A stretch of 42,332 nucleotides of DNA, taken from the NCBI GenBank assembly GCA_016193585.1, contig JACPRW010000007.1, positions 1-42,332 on the forward strand, read 5' to 3'. The stretch is from Candidatus Aenigmatarchaeota archaeon (GTDB lineage Archaea; Aenigmatarchaeota; Aenigmatarchaeia; GW2011-AR5). The position numbers and the translations under genes were made by a program. Each line of letters starts with the position of its first letter. Position 1 is the stretch's first letter. The notes below the pieces were generated by a model, which was given only the letters and a program-made list of their open reading frames with translations, had not been told where the DNA came from and did no database searches. Of the stretch, positions 6,835 through 16,269 are shown in pieces.

Positions 6835-7911
6835 GTGAAGATAACGCTGAGCGCAATCAAGGCCGACATCGGCGGCGTCGGTGGGCATACGAAGCCAAGC
6901 GACGAGCTCGTCGATACGGTGAGAAAGATTGTTTCTGAAAGCAAGCTTCCTACTGATAGCTACGTTGGCTACACCGGCGATGACATTCATATTCTCATGA
7001 GCCATGACAAGGGCATCGGCAGTTCCGAAATCCACAAGCTCGCATTCGATGCCTTTATGGAAGGCACAGAGGTCGCAAAAAGCCAGGGACTGTATGGCGC
7101 AGGCCAGGATTTGCTCAAAACATCATTTTCCGGGAACGTGAAAGGGATGGGGCCCGGCGTTGCGGAAATGCAGTTTGAGGAGCGGCCGAACGAGGCGTTC
7201 GTTCTCCTTACTGCGGACAAGACCGAGCCGGGAGCATTTAACTTCCCGTTCTACCGCGTGTTCTGCGAGCCTTCTGCGAATACAGGCCTTCTGCTTAATC
7301 CAACACTTTCCAAGGGTGTCACCTTCCGCATCATGGACGTCATGGACGGCACAATAGCAGAACTCCGCACACCGGAAGACATATTCATGATAGCCGCAGT
7401 GCTGATGTACCCGGGAAGGTACGTCGTCGAGTCCGTATGGACAAAAGACAATGAGCCGGTGCTCGCAGCAACGACAGACCGCCTGCATAACATCGCAGGC
7501 ACGTACGTAGGAAAGGACGACCCGGCTGCACTCGTACGGCTGCAGAAGAATTTCCCCGCAACAGAGGAATTCTGCTCGGTTTTCAAAGTGGCGCATTATG
7601 TGGCCGGCAATACACGGGGAAGCCACCATGTGCCGCTCATGCCGGTGAAGCGCAATTCGCCGGCCAGCACAAACTTCTGCATACCTCTCGTGAGCTGCTC
7701 GCTCTTCAGCATGCACAACGGCATGTTTACCGGCCCGTTCGATGCCTTCGAAACCCCGGACTGGGATTACTATAGGAAGAGGGCCACAAAGAAAGCCGAC
7801 TTCATGCGCGAACAGGGCTTTGTGCATCCCGCCACGCTCATACCCGAGGAACTCGAGTACAACAAAGGATACCAGGCAATCATGGACCAGGTCAGGCAGC
7901 GTTTCAGGTAG
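6835..7911 (+). CDS. fbp: Archaeal fructose-1,6-bisphosphate aldolase/phosphatase
   Basis: Bifunctional gluconeogenic enzyme (class V FBPase): condenses DHAP and GAP and dephosphorylates FBP to fructose 6-phosphate. The protein begins VKITLSAIKADIGGVGGHT, contains ADKTEPGAFN (metal-binding region) and matches the family length at 358 residues. An in-frame codon at 6739 would add 32 residues, but these are encoded by the hairpin array and lack family resemblance. The GTG at 6835 has GGTGGGG just upstream and matches the conserved N-terminus. It leads an operon with pgk and gap. Confidence 0.95.
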   Translation: MKITLSAIKADIGGVGGHTKPSDELVDTVRKIVSESKLPTDSYVGYTGDDIHILMSHDKGIGSSEIHKLAFDAFMEGTEVAKSQGLYGAGQDLLKTSFSGNVKGMGPGVAEMQFEERPNEAFVLLTADKTEPGAFNFPFYRVFCEPSANTGLLLNPTLSKGVTFRIMDVMDGTIAELRTPEDIFMIAAVLMYPGRYVVESVWTKDNEPVLAATTDRLHNIAGTYVGKDDPAALVRLQKNFPATEEFCSVFKVAHYVAGNTRGSHHVPLMPVKRNSPASTNFCIPLVSCSLFSMHNGMFTGPFDAFETPDWDYYRKRATKKADFMREQGFVHPATLIPEELEYNKGYQAIMDQVRQRFR

Positions 7912-7946
7912 GTCCTCCTACAGGCGCGCGCGACAGGGTAGTGTGT

Positions 7947-9410
7947 ATGGTGAACCTCAGCGAACTCGCTACGCTCAACGATATCGATGAGAAGCAGATA
8001 CGCGGCCAGTCCGTGCTTCTGAGGACATCCTTCGACGCGTTCGACGAGCAGGGGCAGATCAAGGACGGCCTGCGCATCGAGACAGCTGAAGGTACTATCC
8101 GGATGCTCAAGCAGAAAGGCGCGCGGCGGATTATTATCATGACGTACGCGGGAAGGCCTGAGAAGGCGCCTGCAAAGGAGCCGAAACTTGGCGATAACGC
8201 GCGCTATGTTGGCGTGCTCTATGACAAGCGGTTCAGCCTCCGGCCGACAGCTGATTACCTGCATGGCCTTCTTAGGGAAAAAGTCCATTTCATTGCCGCA
8301 ATTGACGATGATGGCGAATTCTACGAAGATGCAGGCAGTTACATCAGCCACGCGGCAGAATACATCGAAAAGAAGGCGCGGAACGGCGACGTCGTGCTTC
8401 TGGACAACCTGCGCTTCTGGGAAGGGGAGAATAACGGTGACAAGGAAGTCGGGAAGGAATTCGCCCGGCTCATCGCTTCGCTTGGCACCGTGTACGTGCA
8501 GGACGGCTTTGCGCAGGCGCACCGCGTGAACAACGCAACCGTGGGAGAGATAACGAGGCACGTGAAAATCAAAATACTTGGTCTGCAGTTCAAGAAGGAA
8601 ATCGAGTACCTCAGGAGCATTTTCGACAACCTCCTCGAGCGTGACCGGAAGCCGTTCATATTCATCATCGGCGGAAAAAAGATAGAAACCAAGCCTGGAA
8701 TCGTTTCAAAAATAGAGGTAGCAAGCAAGCTCATGGATAACATGCAGCCCAAGGACAGCATTTTCGTTGGTGGCGCCATGGCATATCCATTTCTCATCGC
8801 GCACGAGTACCTCGAATACGTGAAGCAGGGAAAGGACGCGCTGGTGGCGCACGCCCGTGGCAAGCAAATCAAGGGCATCGTCGGCGATTCGTACCTCGAA
8901 TGGGAGCAGGTGCACGACCAAGTAATGGTAGCGGGGTCGATGCTGTTGAAGGCTGAATCGAAGCGCATCGAGGTACAGCTGCCCGTCGACCACGGCGTAT
9001 TCGCCATCGGCGCAAAAAAGCCCGAAGTGTTCTATGTCGACAAGATTTCCGAGGGCATGGTTGCCGGCGACATAGGACCAAAGACCGTGGAATTGTGGAG
9101 CCGCAGCCTGAAAGGCGCGCATACCATCCTGCTTGCAGGGCCGGTCGGATGGTACGAGAATGAGCTTTTCTCTGCGGGCAGCCTCGGCATCGTCGAGGCG
9201 ACAGCGGCGGAAACGCAGCAGAACGGCACTGTTTCTATCGCAGCCGGCGGCGACACCGCGGAAATGGTGAGGAGCTTCGGTTACGGCTACAAGCTTTCCC
9301 TCGTGTCGATAGGTGGAGGCGCGACGCTCGAGTTCCTGCTGCACGGCGGCCTGCCATCACTCGAGCTGCTCGACAGAAAGGAGACGGCGGAAAAGACGGT
9401 GGTCATGTGA
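7947..9410 (+). CDS. pgk: Phosphoglycerate kinase, long and divergent
   Basis: Interconverts 1,3-bisphosphoglycerate + ADP and 3-phosphoglycerate + ATP. Recognised by GARRIIIMTYAGRPEK, VLLDNLRFWEGE, VQDGFAQAHR, FIIGGKKIETK, LLAGPVGWYE and the C-terminal GGDTAEMV with SIGGGATLEFLLHG. It has about 487 residues, against roughly 400-415 usual. The extra length sits mainly at 90-125 and in the middle. The usual N-terminal RVDFN substrate motif is RTSFD here; the Arg is kept. The ATG at 7947 is preferred; a GTG at 7941 is possible. It overlaps gap by 4 nt. Confidence 0.93.
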   Translation: MVNLSELATLNDIDEKQIRGQSVLLRTSFDAFDEQGQIKDGLRIETAEGTIRMLKQKGARRIIIMTYAGRPEKAPAKEPKLGDNARYVGVLYDKRFSLRPTADYLHGLLREKVHFIAAIDDDGEFYEDAGSYISHAAEYIEKKARNGDVVLLDNLRFWEGENNGDKEVGKEFARLIASLGTVYVQDGFAQAHRVNNATVGEITRHVKIKILGLQFKKEIEYLRSIFDNLLERDRKPFIFIIGGKKIETKPGIVSKIEVASKLMDNMQPKDSIFVGGAMAYPFLIAHEYLEYVKQGKDALVAHARGKQIKGIVGDSYLEWEQVHDQVMVAGSMLLKAESKRIEVQLPVDHGVFAIGAKKPEVFYVDKISEGMVAGDIGPKTVELWSRSLKGAHTILLAGPVGWYENELFSAGSLGIVEATAAETQQNGTVSIAAGGDTAEMVRSFGYGYKLSLVSIGGGATLEFLLHGGLPSLELLDRKETAEKTVVM

Positions 9411-10426
9411 ACATATGCGTGAACGGTTACGGGACGATTGGCAAACGGGTTGCAGAAGCGTTAAGCGCACACCCGAAGCTCAGGCTGGTCGGCGCTTCGA
9501 AGTACACGCCTGACCAGGACGCGCGCCTTGCAAACATAAAAGGCATCCGGCTTTTCGTGCCCTCGGAGTCAATAAAGAATTTTGAGTCAAAGGGCATTGC
9601 CGTGTCCGGCAGCGTCGACGACATGATAGCGCAGGCAGACCTGGTCATTGACGCCTCGTCAGACGGCAAAGGACTAGCGAACAAGAACGGCGTATATCTT
9701 CCTCGCAGCAAACCGGCATTGTTTCAGGGAGGCGAAAGCGAGGATATCGCCGAAATGAGCTTCAACGCACGGAGCAATTTCGACGCCGCGAAAGGAAAGC
9801 GCTATGTTCGCGTCGTGAGCTGCAACACGACGGCGTACTGCCGCCTCCTCAAGCCGCTTGCCGAGCATTACACCATAAAGCATGTCGACGCATTTCTCAT
9901 ACGCCGCGGCGCGGACCCGAATGACGCAAAGGGTTCGGCGCTCAACGCGGTCGAGTGGAAGGCGAAAAGCCACCACGCGCATGACGTGCAGACGGTGATA
10001 CCGGCTATTTCTATAGCAAGCACCGCCTTCAAAGTGCCCCACACCATTGCGCACATCAACTCGATGAGCATACAGTTCGATGAGGTGCCAAGCAAGGATG
10101 CTATTGCAGAACTGTTCAGCAAGGAATCGCGTGTCGCAATGCTCAACAGCGCGACGACGAGCGCCCAGATAATGGAGGCAGCGCGCGACATCGGCGTGAA
10201 GCGGTACGATACCTACGCGGTGTCGCTGCTCATGAACACGCTGCAGGTCAACGGCAACAGCGCATTCATGTCATTCTTCGTGCCACAGGAATCCATTGTC
10301 GTGCCCGAAAACGTCGATGCGGTATGCGCGCACTTCGGCATGGGAAAACAGGAATCTATGAAGATAACTGACGACCTTCTTGGCATCGGCAGAATCAAGA
10401 AGGAACTTGAGGCCGTTTTCGCGTAG
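9407..10426 (+). CDS. gap: Glyceraldehyde-3-phosphate dehydrogenase, archaeal type II
   Basis: Phosphorylating NAD(P)-dependent enzyme of glycolysis and gluconeogenesis. Rossmann motif NGYGTIGKRVA at 6-16 and catalytic cysteine C139 in VVSCNTTAYCR. At 339 residues it has the normal length of the archaeal type II enzyme. It starts with GTG in the GTGA overlap with the pgk stop, so the two are translationally coupled. With fbp and pgk it forms the GAP-to-fructose-6-phosphate arm of gluconeogenesis. Confidence 0.96.
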   Translation: MNICVNGYGTIGKRVAEALSAHPKLRLVGASKYTPDQDARLANIKGIRLFVPSESIKNFESKGIAVSGSVDDMIAQADLVIDASSDGKGLANKNGVYLPRSKPALFQGGESEDIAEMSFNARSNFDAAKGKRYVRVVSCNTTAYCRLLKPLAEHYTIKHVDAFLIRRGADPNDAKGSALNAVEWKAKSHHAHDVQTVIPAISIASTAFKVPHTIAHINSMSIQFDEVPSKDAIAELFSKESRVAMLNSATTSAQIMEAARDIGVKRYDTYAVSLLMNTLQVNGNSAFMSFFVPQESIVVPENVDAVCAHFGMGKQESMKITDDLLGIGRIKKELEAVFA

Positions 10427-10452
10427 CGCCATGACTGGCGACGGCGGTGGAA

Positions 10453-11658
10453 ATGTTCTCGTTACCGAAATTTGACAGCGAGGTGGCAGCCCTTTTTTTC
10501 ATCACCTTCATTGTCGGCTCGAGCGTCAGCATGCTCGCGCCCCTGCTGCCTGAAATCAAGCAGGAGTTCGGCCTCTCCTACACCGCCGCCGCGCTCGTCT
10601 TTTCCTCGTACGGCATCGCTCGTCTCTTCCTGTCGCTGCCTGCAGGCTATGTATACAACCGCGTGAACAGGAAATTATTGCTCGCTTCCGGGCTCCTCCT
10701 CATGCTTGCGAGCTCCCTCATGGCATTCCGCGCATCGTCGTTCGCCGAATTCATCGCCTCCCAGGTCGTCATGGGAGCAGGGTTCTCGTTCTGCGTCACA
10801 ACGGTCATCATATCGCTGTCGGGGCTTTCGACGAAATCGAACCGGGGGAAGGTCATGGGTTCGAACACCTTCGCCCGCTCCGCCGCCGCGACCGTCGCTC
10901 CTGCCGCAGCCGGTTTCATCACTCTCTCGTTAGGCTGGCGGGCCGTGTACCTCTTCTATGTAATCGCCCTCGGCGCAGCACTCGTGGTCATGCACCGTTA
11001 CGCGAAACGGCAGATAACCGCAAGGGAAGAGCGCGAGCACGGCGGTAAAGGAGGGAATACCGGCATGCTGCTCGTGTTGTTCGTGGTAACCTTTCTCGCC
11101 ACGTTTTCGACTGCCGGCTTCAAGAGCAACGTTGTTCCGCTCTACGGCAGCGATGTGCTGCGGCTTGATACCGCGACCATCAGCATGGTGCTGTCGCTTA
11201 TGGCGTTCATGCACCTCGTGACGAGCCCGATAGCCGCATGGTATTCCGACAAGTACGGGAGGAGAATCTTTCTTCTCATCGGCCTTGCCGCGACGGCGCT
11301 CGGTTCGTTTGCACTGCTGTTCGCGGCAGATGTCGCGCTGCTCATCGCCGCCGCCGCGCTGCTCGGCGTCGGCACCATGATATTCGTGACGCCGCCCATT
11401 ATCATGGGTGACATAACGCCGCACCGCCAGGCCGGCAGGAACTACGGCATCCTCCGCTTCACGCAGGACCTCGGCTTCGTTGTCGGCCCGGTGCTGCTCG
11501 GTTATACGGTCGACACCTACGGTTTCGGCGCTGCGGCGCTTCTGACAGGTTTCCTGTCGCTTTTTGTCTTCGTGCTTGCGTATGTCGTCGTGAAGGAGCC
11601 GGAAACGCACGCGAAGCTCAACTGGAAGCGCATTCTGCAGATAGAGGCGGAGGACTAG
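10453..11658 (+). CDS. Major facilitator superfamily transporter
   Basis: About 401 residues with twelve predicted membrane helices. Two copies of the loop 2-3 signature are visible: GYVYNRVNRKLLLASG in the N-half and AWYSDKYGRRIFLLIG in the C-half. The central loop is charged (KRQITAREEREHGGKGG). The substrate cannot be told. It lies 26 nt after gap and may be co-transcribed with the gluconeogenic operon. The ATG at 10453 follows GGCGGTGG; GTG 10447 is an alternative. The stop overlaps that of the convergent O-methyltransferase by the 4 bases CTAG. Confidence 0.88.
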   Translation: MFSLPKFDSEVAALFFITFIVGSSVSMLAPLLPEIKQEFGLSYTAAALVFSSYGIARLFLSLPAGYVYNRVNRKLLLASGLLLMLASSLMAFRASSFAEFIASQVVMGAGFSFCVTTVIISLSGLSTKSNRGKVMGSNTFARSAAATVAPAAAGFITLSLGWRAVYLFYVIALGAALVVMHRYAKRQITAREEREHGGKGGNTGMLLVLFVVTFLATFSTAGFKSNVVPLYGSDVLRLDTATISMVLSLMAFMHLVTSPIAAWYSDKYGRRIFLLIGLAATALGSFALLFAADVALLIAAAALLGVGTMIFVTPPIIMGDITPHRQAGRNYGILRFTQDLGFVVGPVLLGYTVDTYGFGAAALLTGFLSLFVFVLAYVVVKEPETHAKLNWKRILQIEAED

Positions 11659-12197
11659 AGCCGCACGCTCACTTCCATGCCGTCGAAGCCGAAATCGTGG
11701 AACTCGCTTCTGTACATGCCTGAATTCCGGACGTGGGCAAGGTAGTCTTTCATTTCGGCTGCAAAGATTTTCGCATTATCCGCAACGATAACAGTAGCAG
11801 GGTGCATCTTCACCTCGCACAGCAGGAGGTAGTCGAGGTATGCTGATTTGGCCGCGTCGATGAAGATGAAATCAAATTTTTCTTTCAGATTTGGCATTGT
11901 TTCTGTTGCATCGCCTACGAGCACTTCTATTCTGTCAGCCAGGCCTGCCCGCCCTATATTTCGTTCAGCTTCTTTGGCATGCTGCGCGCTCTGTTCAATG
12001 GTCGTGATGCGCGCTGTGCTGTTGGCAGCCATAAGAATTGCGGAATAGCCGACGAGCGTGCCGATTTCAAGGATGCGCTTTGGCTTGTGCTTCCGGAGCA
12101 GGCGTATGAGCAGGCTCCCCTTTGCCTTGCCGACAATCGGCAGGAATTCGCTCTCAGCCCTGATTTCTATCTCTTTCAAAACCTTTCCTGCGTGCAT
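11655..12197 (-). CDS. Class I SAM-dependent O-methyltransferase (COMT-like)
   Basis: 180 residues. Motif I ILEIGTLVGYSAILMA, motif with acidic ITTIEQSAQHAKEAERNI, and FIFIDAAKSAYLDYLL are those of the small cation-dependent O-methyltransferase family (COG4122). The acceptor is unknown. Divergent from dinB across a 53-nt promoter region. Confidence 0.88.
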   Translation of the reverse strand: MHAGKVLKEIEIRAESEFLPIVGKAKGSLLIRLLRKHKPKRILEIGTLVGYSAILMAANSTARITTIEQSAQHAKEAERNIGRAGLADRIEVLVGDATETMPNLKEKFDFIFIDAAKSAYLDYLLLCEVKMHPATVIVADNAKIFAAEMKDYLAHVRNSGMYRSEFHDFGFDGMEVSVRL

Positions 12198-12250
12198 GCT
12201 ACATGCTTGATGGAAAGCATTTTTAAGATTGCCACGATGAGGTAGAGCAT

Positions 12251-13333
12251 ATGAGACGCATCATCATGCACGTTGATTTTGACTCCTTTTACGCCTCGCT
12301 GGAGGAGCAGCGGAAGCCTGAACTTGCGGGGAAGCCGGTTGTCGTCTGCATGTTCTCCGGCCGTTCGCGTGATTCGGGGGCAGTGGCAACGGCGAATTAC
12401 CGCGCACGGCAGCAGGGCATCGAGGCGGGCATGCCGATAGCTGCGGCGAAAAAGCTCGCGCCGGATGCGGCGTTCCTGCCTGCTGACCTTGACTACTATC
12501 GTGCCGCATCAGACCGCATCATGCAGTCGCTCGAAGCCGACGCCGACAGCTTCGAGCAGCGAAGCATCGACGAGGCATACCTCGACGTCAGCCAGCGGTG
12601 CAGTGACTTTGACGCGGCATACATGCTGGCAACGTCCATCAGGAGCCGCGTCAGGGAAAGCGAGGGCATCACCTGCAGCGTCGGCATAGCGCCGAACAAG
12701 CTCATTGCGAAGATGGCGTCCCGCTTCAAAAAGCCCGATGGTCTTACGGTGGTGAAGCCGGAAGAAGTTGTGGCGTTTATTGAGCCGATGCCGGTGGGCA
12801 AAACACACGGCATAGGCCCTAAAACAGAGCAGGTGCTGCACGAACTCGGCATACAAACGATAGGAGAACTTGCGTCATGTGATATGCACAGGCTTGAGGC
12901 AGTTTTCGGAGATAATAAAGCCCGTTTCCTCCATGATGCCTCCCGGGGAATCGATGCATCTCCCGTGCGTCAGGAGGAGCGGCAGCAGGTTTCCCGGATC
13001 GTGACGCTCAGGGAGGACACGAACAGCCTCGACGTCCTGTATCCGCAGATTGACATGCTTGCCGGTCTTGTGCACAGCAAACTGCGCGGCCAGCGTTTCA
13101 GGACAGTATCGATTCTGGTGATCACGCCGCAGCAGTCTCTGGTGACGAGGAACCGGACGCTCGCAGCTTACGAATCCGATGCTCACGCCATCTCGGTGAA
13201 TGCACGGAAGCTGCTGGAGGAATTCGTCGCAGCAAATCCGGCGACAGCACTGCGTCGCCTCGGCGTGCGGGTTGCTAATTTAGAAGAAGCAGCGGAATCG
13301 GGGCAGAAGACGCTGGCGAGTTATGGAATTTAA
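12251..13333 (+). CDS. dinB: Y-family DNA polymerase IV (Dpo4/DinB type)
   Basis: Translesion polymerase of 360 residues. Catalytic acidic residues D9 (MHVDFDSFYAS) and D107, E108 (SIDEAYLDV); steric-gate Tyr14; thumb helix-hairpin-helix VGKTHGIGPKTEQVL; little finger at about 240-345. The C-terminus ends QKTLASYGI, which resembles a PCNA-interacting peptide (Q-x-x-L-x-x-aromatic). GAGGTAG precedes the ATG as ribosome-binding site. Confidence 0.95.
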   Translation: MRRIIMHVDFDSFYASLEEQRKPELAGKPVVVCMFSGRSRDSGAVATANYRARQQGIEAGMPIAAAKKLAPDAAFLPADLDYYRAASDRIMQSLEADADSFEQRSIDEAYLDVSQRCSDFDAAYMLATSIRSRVRESEGITCSVGIAPNKLIAKMASRFKKPDGLTVVKPEEVVAFIEPMPVGKTHGIGPKTEQVLHELGIQTIGELASCDMHRLEAVFGDNKARFLHDASRGIDASPVRQEERQQVSRIVTLREDTNSLDVLYPQIDMLAGLVHSKLRGQRFRTVSILVITPQQSLVTRNRTLAAYESDAHAISVNARKLLEEFVAANPATALRRLGVRVANLEEAAESGQKTLASYGI

Positions 13334-13348
13334 ATAAGCCCCTGCACA

Positions 13349-14131
13349 ATGGTACCTATGGTTTCTGGCAGAAGCGCCGCCCTTTTCGTCATCTCCACGC
13401 TTATCGGCCTGGTGCTGCCGCTGGCAATTCTCGCGGTTGCGCTGCAGCCGGCGTTTTCAGCTGATTTCTACAAGGACGGGTTTGAGAAATACAACGCGTA
13501 CAGCCGCCTGCGCACAGAGATCGTCAAAGAGGACCCGCGCCTCGCGCCTTTCGTGACCGAACAGTCCCTGCGAGAGGCTTTTGTCGACCTGTTCGACAGG
13601 GCGTTTGCCTATATCCGTGCGGAGACAAACAACCTGTCGACAGAGTCCAAAGGTTCGCCGGTCCAGCTGTCCGAAATGAAGCCCACGCTTGATCAGGGAC
13701 GGGAGGCGTACCGGGTGTACAACTCAGGACTGCTGCTCATCGGCGTCGTAGCTCTGCTCCTGCTCGTGCTGATGGTCGCGCTCACAAGGAAGTCAAAGAA
13801 AACGATGACGAAATGGGTTGGCATGACGCTCCTGTTCGCCGGCATCGGCGGCATCATCGCGGTATTCATCGTGCAGGCCGAGGTGCAGCAGCTCCTGCAG
13901 CCTTCCGAGCCGAATAGCGTAGACAGCATACTTGCCGATGTCTCGATATCGATAGCGAAGGACCTGATTGCCGTCTCGATGAGTGCGCTCATGGTCTATT
14001 CCGTCATTTTCACCGCCGTCGGGGCTGCGCTGGCGCTCTATTCGTGGAAGCTTGCGGCAGCGCCGGAAGAAAAAACGCCTGACGACGGCAGGCGGAAGAA
14101 ACCCGCTTCCGGCAAGCAGCTTCAGAAGTGA
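13349..14131 (+). CDS. Uncharacterised membrane protein, four predicted helices
   Basis: 260 residues. Hydrophobic segments at about 10-33, 125-146, 157-178 and 205-232 with an extracytoplasmic loop of about 90 residues between the first two and a basic C-terminal tail. The layout suggests the large loop outside and both ends inside. No family recognised. It follows dinB after 15 nt. Confidence 0.7.
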   Translation: MVPMVSGRSAALFVISTLIGLVLPLAILAVALQPAFSADFYKDGFEKYNAYSRLRTEIVKEDPRLAPFVTEQSLREAFVDLFDRAFAYIRAETNNLSTESKGSPVQLSEMKPTLDQGREAYRVYNSGLLLIGVVALLLLVLMVALTRKSKKTMTKWVGMTLLFAGIGGIIAVFIVQAEVQQLLQPSEPNSVDSILADVSISIAKDLIAVSMSALMVYSVIFTAVGAALALYSWKLAAAPEEKTPDDGRRKKPASGKQLQK

Positions 14132-14151
14132 GTCACCCATTTTTACACGAA

Positions 14152-14976
14152 TCAATCAATTATCGTTGCCTCTATGTCAAGCACCACGTGATACGTATGC
14201 GGTGCAACTGACTTCACTTTCTTTCTGGCTTTTACGCTGAACCGGGCTTTTTCCCCGAATGCTTTGGCAATATCCTTGAGAGGTTTTTTCCACAATTCGT
14301 GCGTTGCGTACGTGTTGTGGAAGTGAATGGTGCCCCGCTGCTTGAGCAGGCGTAGCGCATGCGGCAGAAACGTTTCTGTGCCGGGGAAGTAGCCCATGAG
14401 AATCCTGTCGGCTTTTCCTGCAAGCGTGCCGGCAAGGGTCCTGTTGTCGCCAAGCAACGGTTCAATGGTCGCTGCCTTGTTGAGCGCTATATTCTGGGCG
14501 AGATAGCGGTATGCAAGCGGATTCTTTTCTATGGCGTGAATTTTTGCCGCTCTGGTATACCGGGCAATGCCAAGGGAAAAGTAGCCGATGCCGGCGAACA
14601 TATCGATGATAACTTCATTATCGCGAACTTTGCTGATGAGGCGCTGCCTTTCGTAGTGGTTGCCTTTCGAGAACATGATGCGCGACGCGTCAAGCCTGTA
14701 GAGGATGCCGTGCTCCTTGTGCGCCGTCTCGAAGCCGTTTCCCGCGAGTTTCCTGACGGACGGCGTGCGGAATTCGTCGCCGATACCTGCTAGCTCGCCA
14801 ACGGTCTTCACGTAGGGGAACATTTCAAGAAGGGCGGATGCCACCTTCTGTTTTTCCTTCACGCCTTGCAGCTTGAGCATTTTCAGAAGAAGGACGTCGC
14901 CAACAATCTGGTAGCTCGAGGGCAGCAATTCCTCGGAAATCCCCGTTTCCCCCGCGAGACGTGACGTGAACGACAT
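14152..14976 (-). CDS. taw2: tRNA-Phe wyosine aminocarboxypropyltransferase Taw2 (TYW2-type)
   Basis: Transfers the 3-amino-3-carboxypropyl group of SAM to the tricyclic base made by Taw1. A Trm5-like fold with IIDMFAGIGYFSLGIA as SAM site, AIEKNPLAYRYL, and the Taw2-specific DRILMGYFPGTETFL in place of the Trm5 NPPY-type motif, followed by IHFHNTY. 274 residues, normal for the family. Divergent from taw1 across 50 nt that contain TTTAAAAG, so both steps are probably co-regulated. Confidence 0.92.
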   Translation of the reverse strand: MSFTSRLAGETGISEELLPSSYQIVGDVLLLKMLKLQGVKEKQKVASALLEMFPYVKTVGELAGIGDEFRTPSVRKLAGNGFETAHKEHGILYRLDASRIMFSKGNHYERQRLISKVRDNEVIIDMFAGIGYFSLGIARYTRAAKIHAIEKNPLAYRYLAQNIALNKAATIEPLLGDNRTLAGTLAGKADRILMGYFPGTETFLPHALRLLKQRGTIHFHNTYATHELWKKPLKDIAKAFGEKARFSVKARKKVKSVAPHTYHVVLDIEATIID

Positions 14977-15026
14977 GGCTGACGTAACAAGGTATTGTTT
15001 AAAAGTTTATAGGCAGATGTGGTACT

Positions 15027-16094
15027 ATGTCGCTGCTGAAGATAATCAACAACGGGCAGCATCGCGAGAAAGAAGGCAGCTGCGCCGAAGGCTGCAACGC
15101 CATACCTGACGGATTCATTGACGTGCCGCCTGAAATAAGCAGGCGCATTGACGAACGGCTCGATTTCATGCGCGAAAAGACGACGCGCATGGGCTACCGC
15201 TTTGTCGGCAGGCACTCGGCCGTGAAAGTATGCAGCTGGACGAAAGAAAGCATCAGGGGTAAAAACTACTGCTACAAGAAGAAATTCTACGGCATCGAGA
15301 GCAGCCAGTGCGTCCAGATGACTCCGGCGATGTTCTTTTGCACATTCAACTGCAAGCACTGCTGGAGGAATTTCGCGTACCTCCTGCCGCGCATGCACGA
15401 GCAATGGGACGACCCGCTCGACGTGCTCAACGGCTGTATCGAGGCGCAGCGCGAAGTGCTGCAGGGTTTTTGGGGAAGCGAAACAGCCGACAAGCGCAAG
15501 CTCAGTGAGGCGATGGATCCGAAACATGTTGCCATCTCATTGTCAGGCGAGCCGACGCTGTACCCCTACCTGCCTGAATTTGTTGACGAAATCACGGGAC
15601 GAAATATGACGGCATTCCTCGTGAGCAACGGCACGGTCCCTGCGATGATACGCACGCTCGTCGGCCACCAGCCAACAAACCTCTACATTTCATTCTACGG
15701 AACGACACCCGAAATGTACGCTGATGCGACCATCCCCATGATACAGGACTTCTGGCCGAAGGTGATGGAATCGCTGTCATTGTTCAAAGAGTTCGAATGC
15801 AACACGGTGATGCGGCTCACGCTCAGCAAAGGCTTGAACTTCACCGACCCGAAAGGCTACGCCGCATTTGCCGAGAAATTCGAGCCAAAATTCGTCGAAG
15901 TCAAAGCCTTCATGGCAGTAGGGGGCTCGCGTCGCGTCATGAAATACGAGGATATGCCGCTCCATAACGAGATACAGGAGTTCGCTGCAGCAATAGAGCG
16001 CTATTCGTCGTACCGCATTATTGACGAGAAACCTGACAGCAGGGTGGTGCTGTTGACGAGGGAAGGCAGCCCGCGGTTCATGGGGATTGAGTAA
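15027..16094 (+). CDS. taw1: Wyosine synthase Taw1 (TYW1-type radical SAM enzyme)
   Basis: Uses pyruvate and N1-methylguanosine-37 of tRNA-Phe to form 4-demethylwyosine. Radical SAM cluster C105, C109, C112 (FFCTFNCKHC). A second cluster is provided by C69, C82 and C95, spaced 13 and 13 as in the archaeal enzyme. 355 residues. A TATA box TTTAAAAG at about 14998-15005 lies roughly 25 nt before the ATG, so the mRNA may be leaderless. Substrate is supplied by Trm5 (5.8 kb) and product goes to Taw2. Confidence 0.96.
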   Translation: MSLLKIINNGQHREKEGSCAEGCNAIPDGFIDVPPEISRRIDERLDFMREKTTRMGYRFVGRHSAVKVCSWTKESIRGKNYCYKKKFYGIESSQCVQMTPAMFFCTFNCKHCWRNFAYLLPRMHEQWDDPLDVLNGCIEAQREVLQGFWGSETADKRKLSEAMDPKHVAISLSGEPTLYPYLPEFVDEITGRNMTAFLVSNGTVPAMIRTLVGHQPTNLYISFYGTTPEMYADATIPMIQDFWPKVMESLSLFKEFECNTVMRLTLSKGLNFTDPKGYAAFAEKFEPKFVEVKAFMAVGGSRRVMKYEDMPLHNEIQEFAAAIERYSSYRIIDEKPDSRVVLLTREGSPRFMGIE

Positions 16095-16096
16095 AA

Positions 16097-16269
16097 TTAT
16101 CCGGTTTCTCCTGTTTTGTAAAGCTCCCCGGCAGCCGGCGTGAACGTATGGTCAGCTTGCCCTATGCGCGCTTTTTTGCCGGTTTTCGTCTCTTCCAGCA
16201 TGCGATGAAGATTTCCGTCCGGCATAGAATTCGCTGTATGCCATGCGCCAATTTGTTTAAGCTCTTTTT
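16097..16269 (-). other. Out-of-frame coding-like extension downstream of aTrm56
   Basis: Reading in the neighbouring frame from the run of five A (plus strand 16265-16269) continues for over 50 codons as KELKQIGAWHTANSMPDG and LEETKTGKKARIGQADHTF before a stop at 16097. It has no strong start codon of its own near its beginning. It could be a C-terminal extension of aTrm56 cut off by a one-base indel in the A-run, or a separate short gene starting at an internal ATG. Confidence 0.35.
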
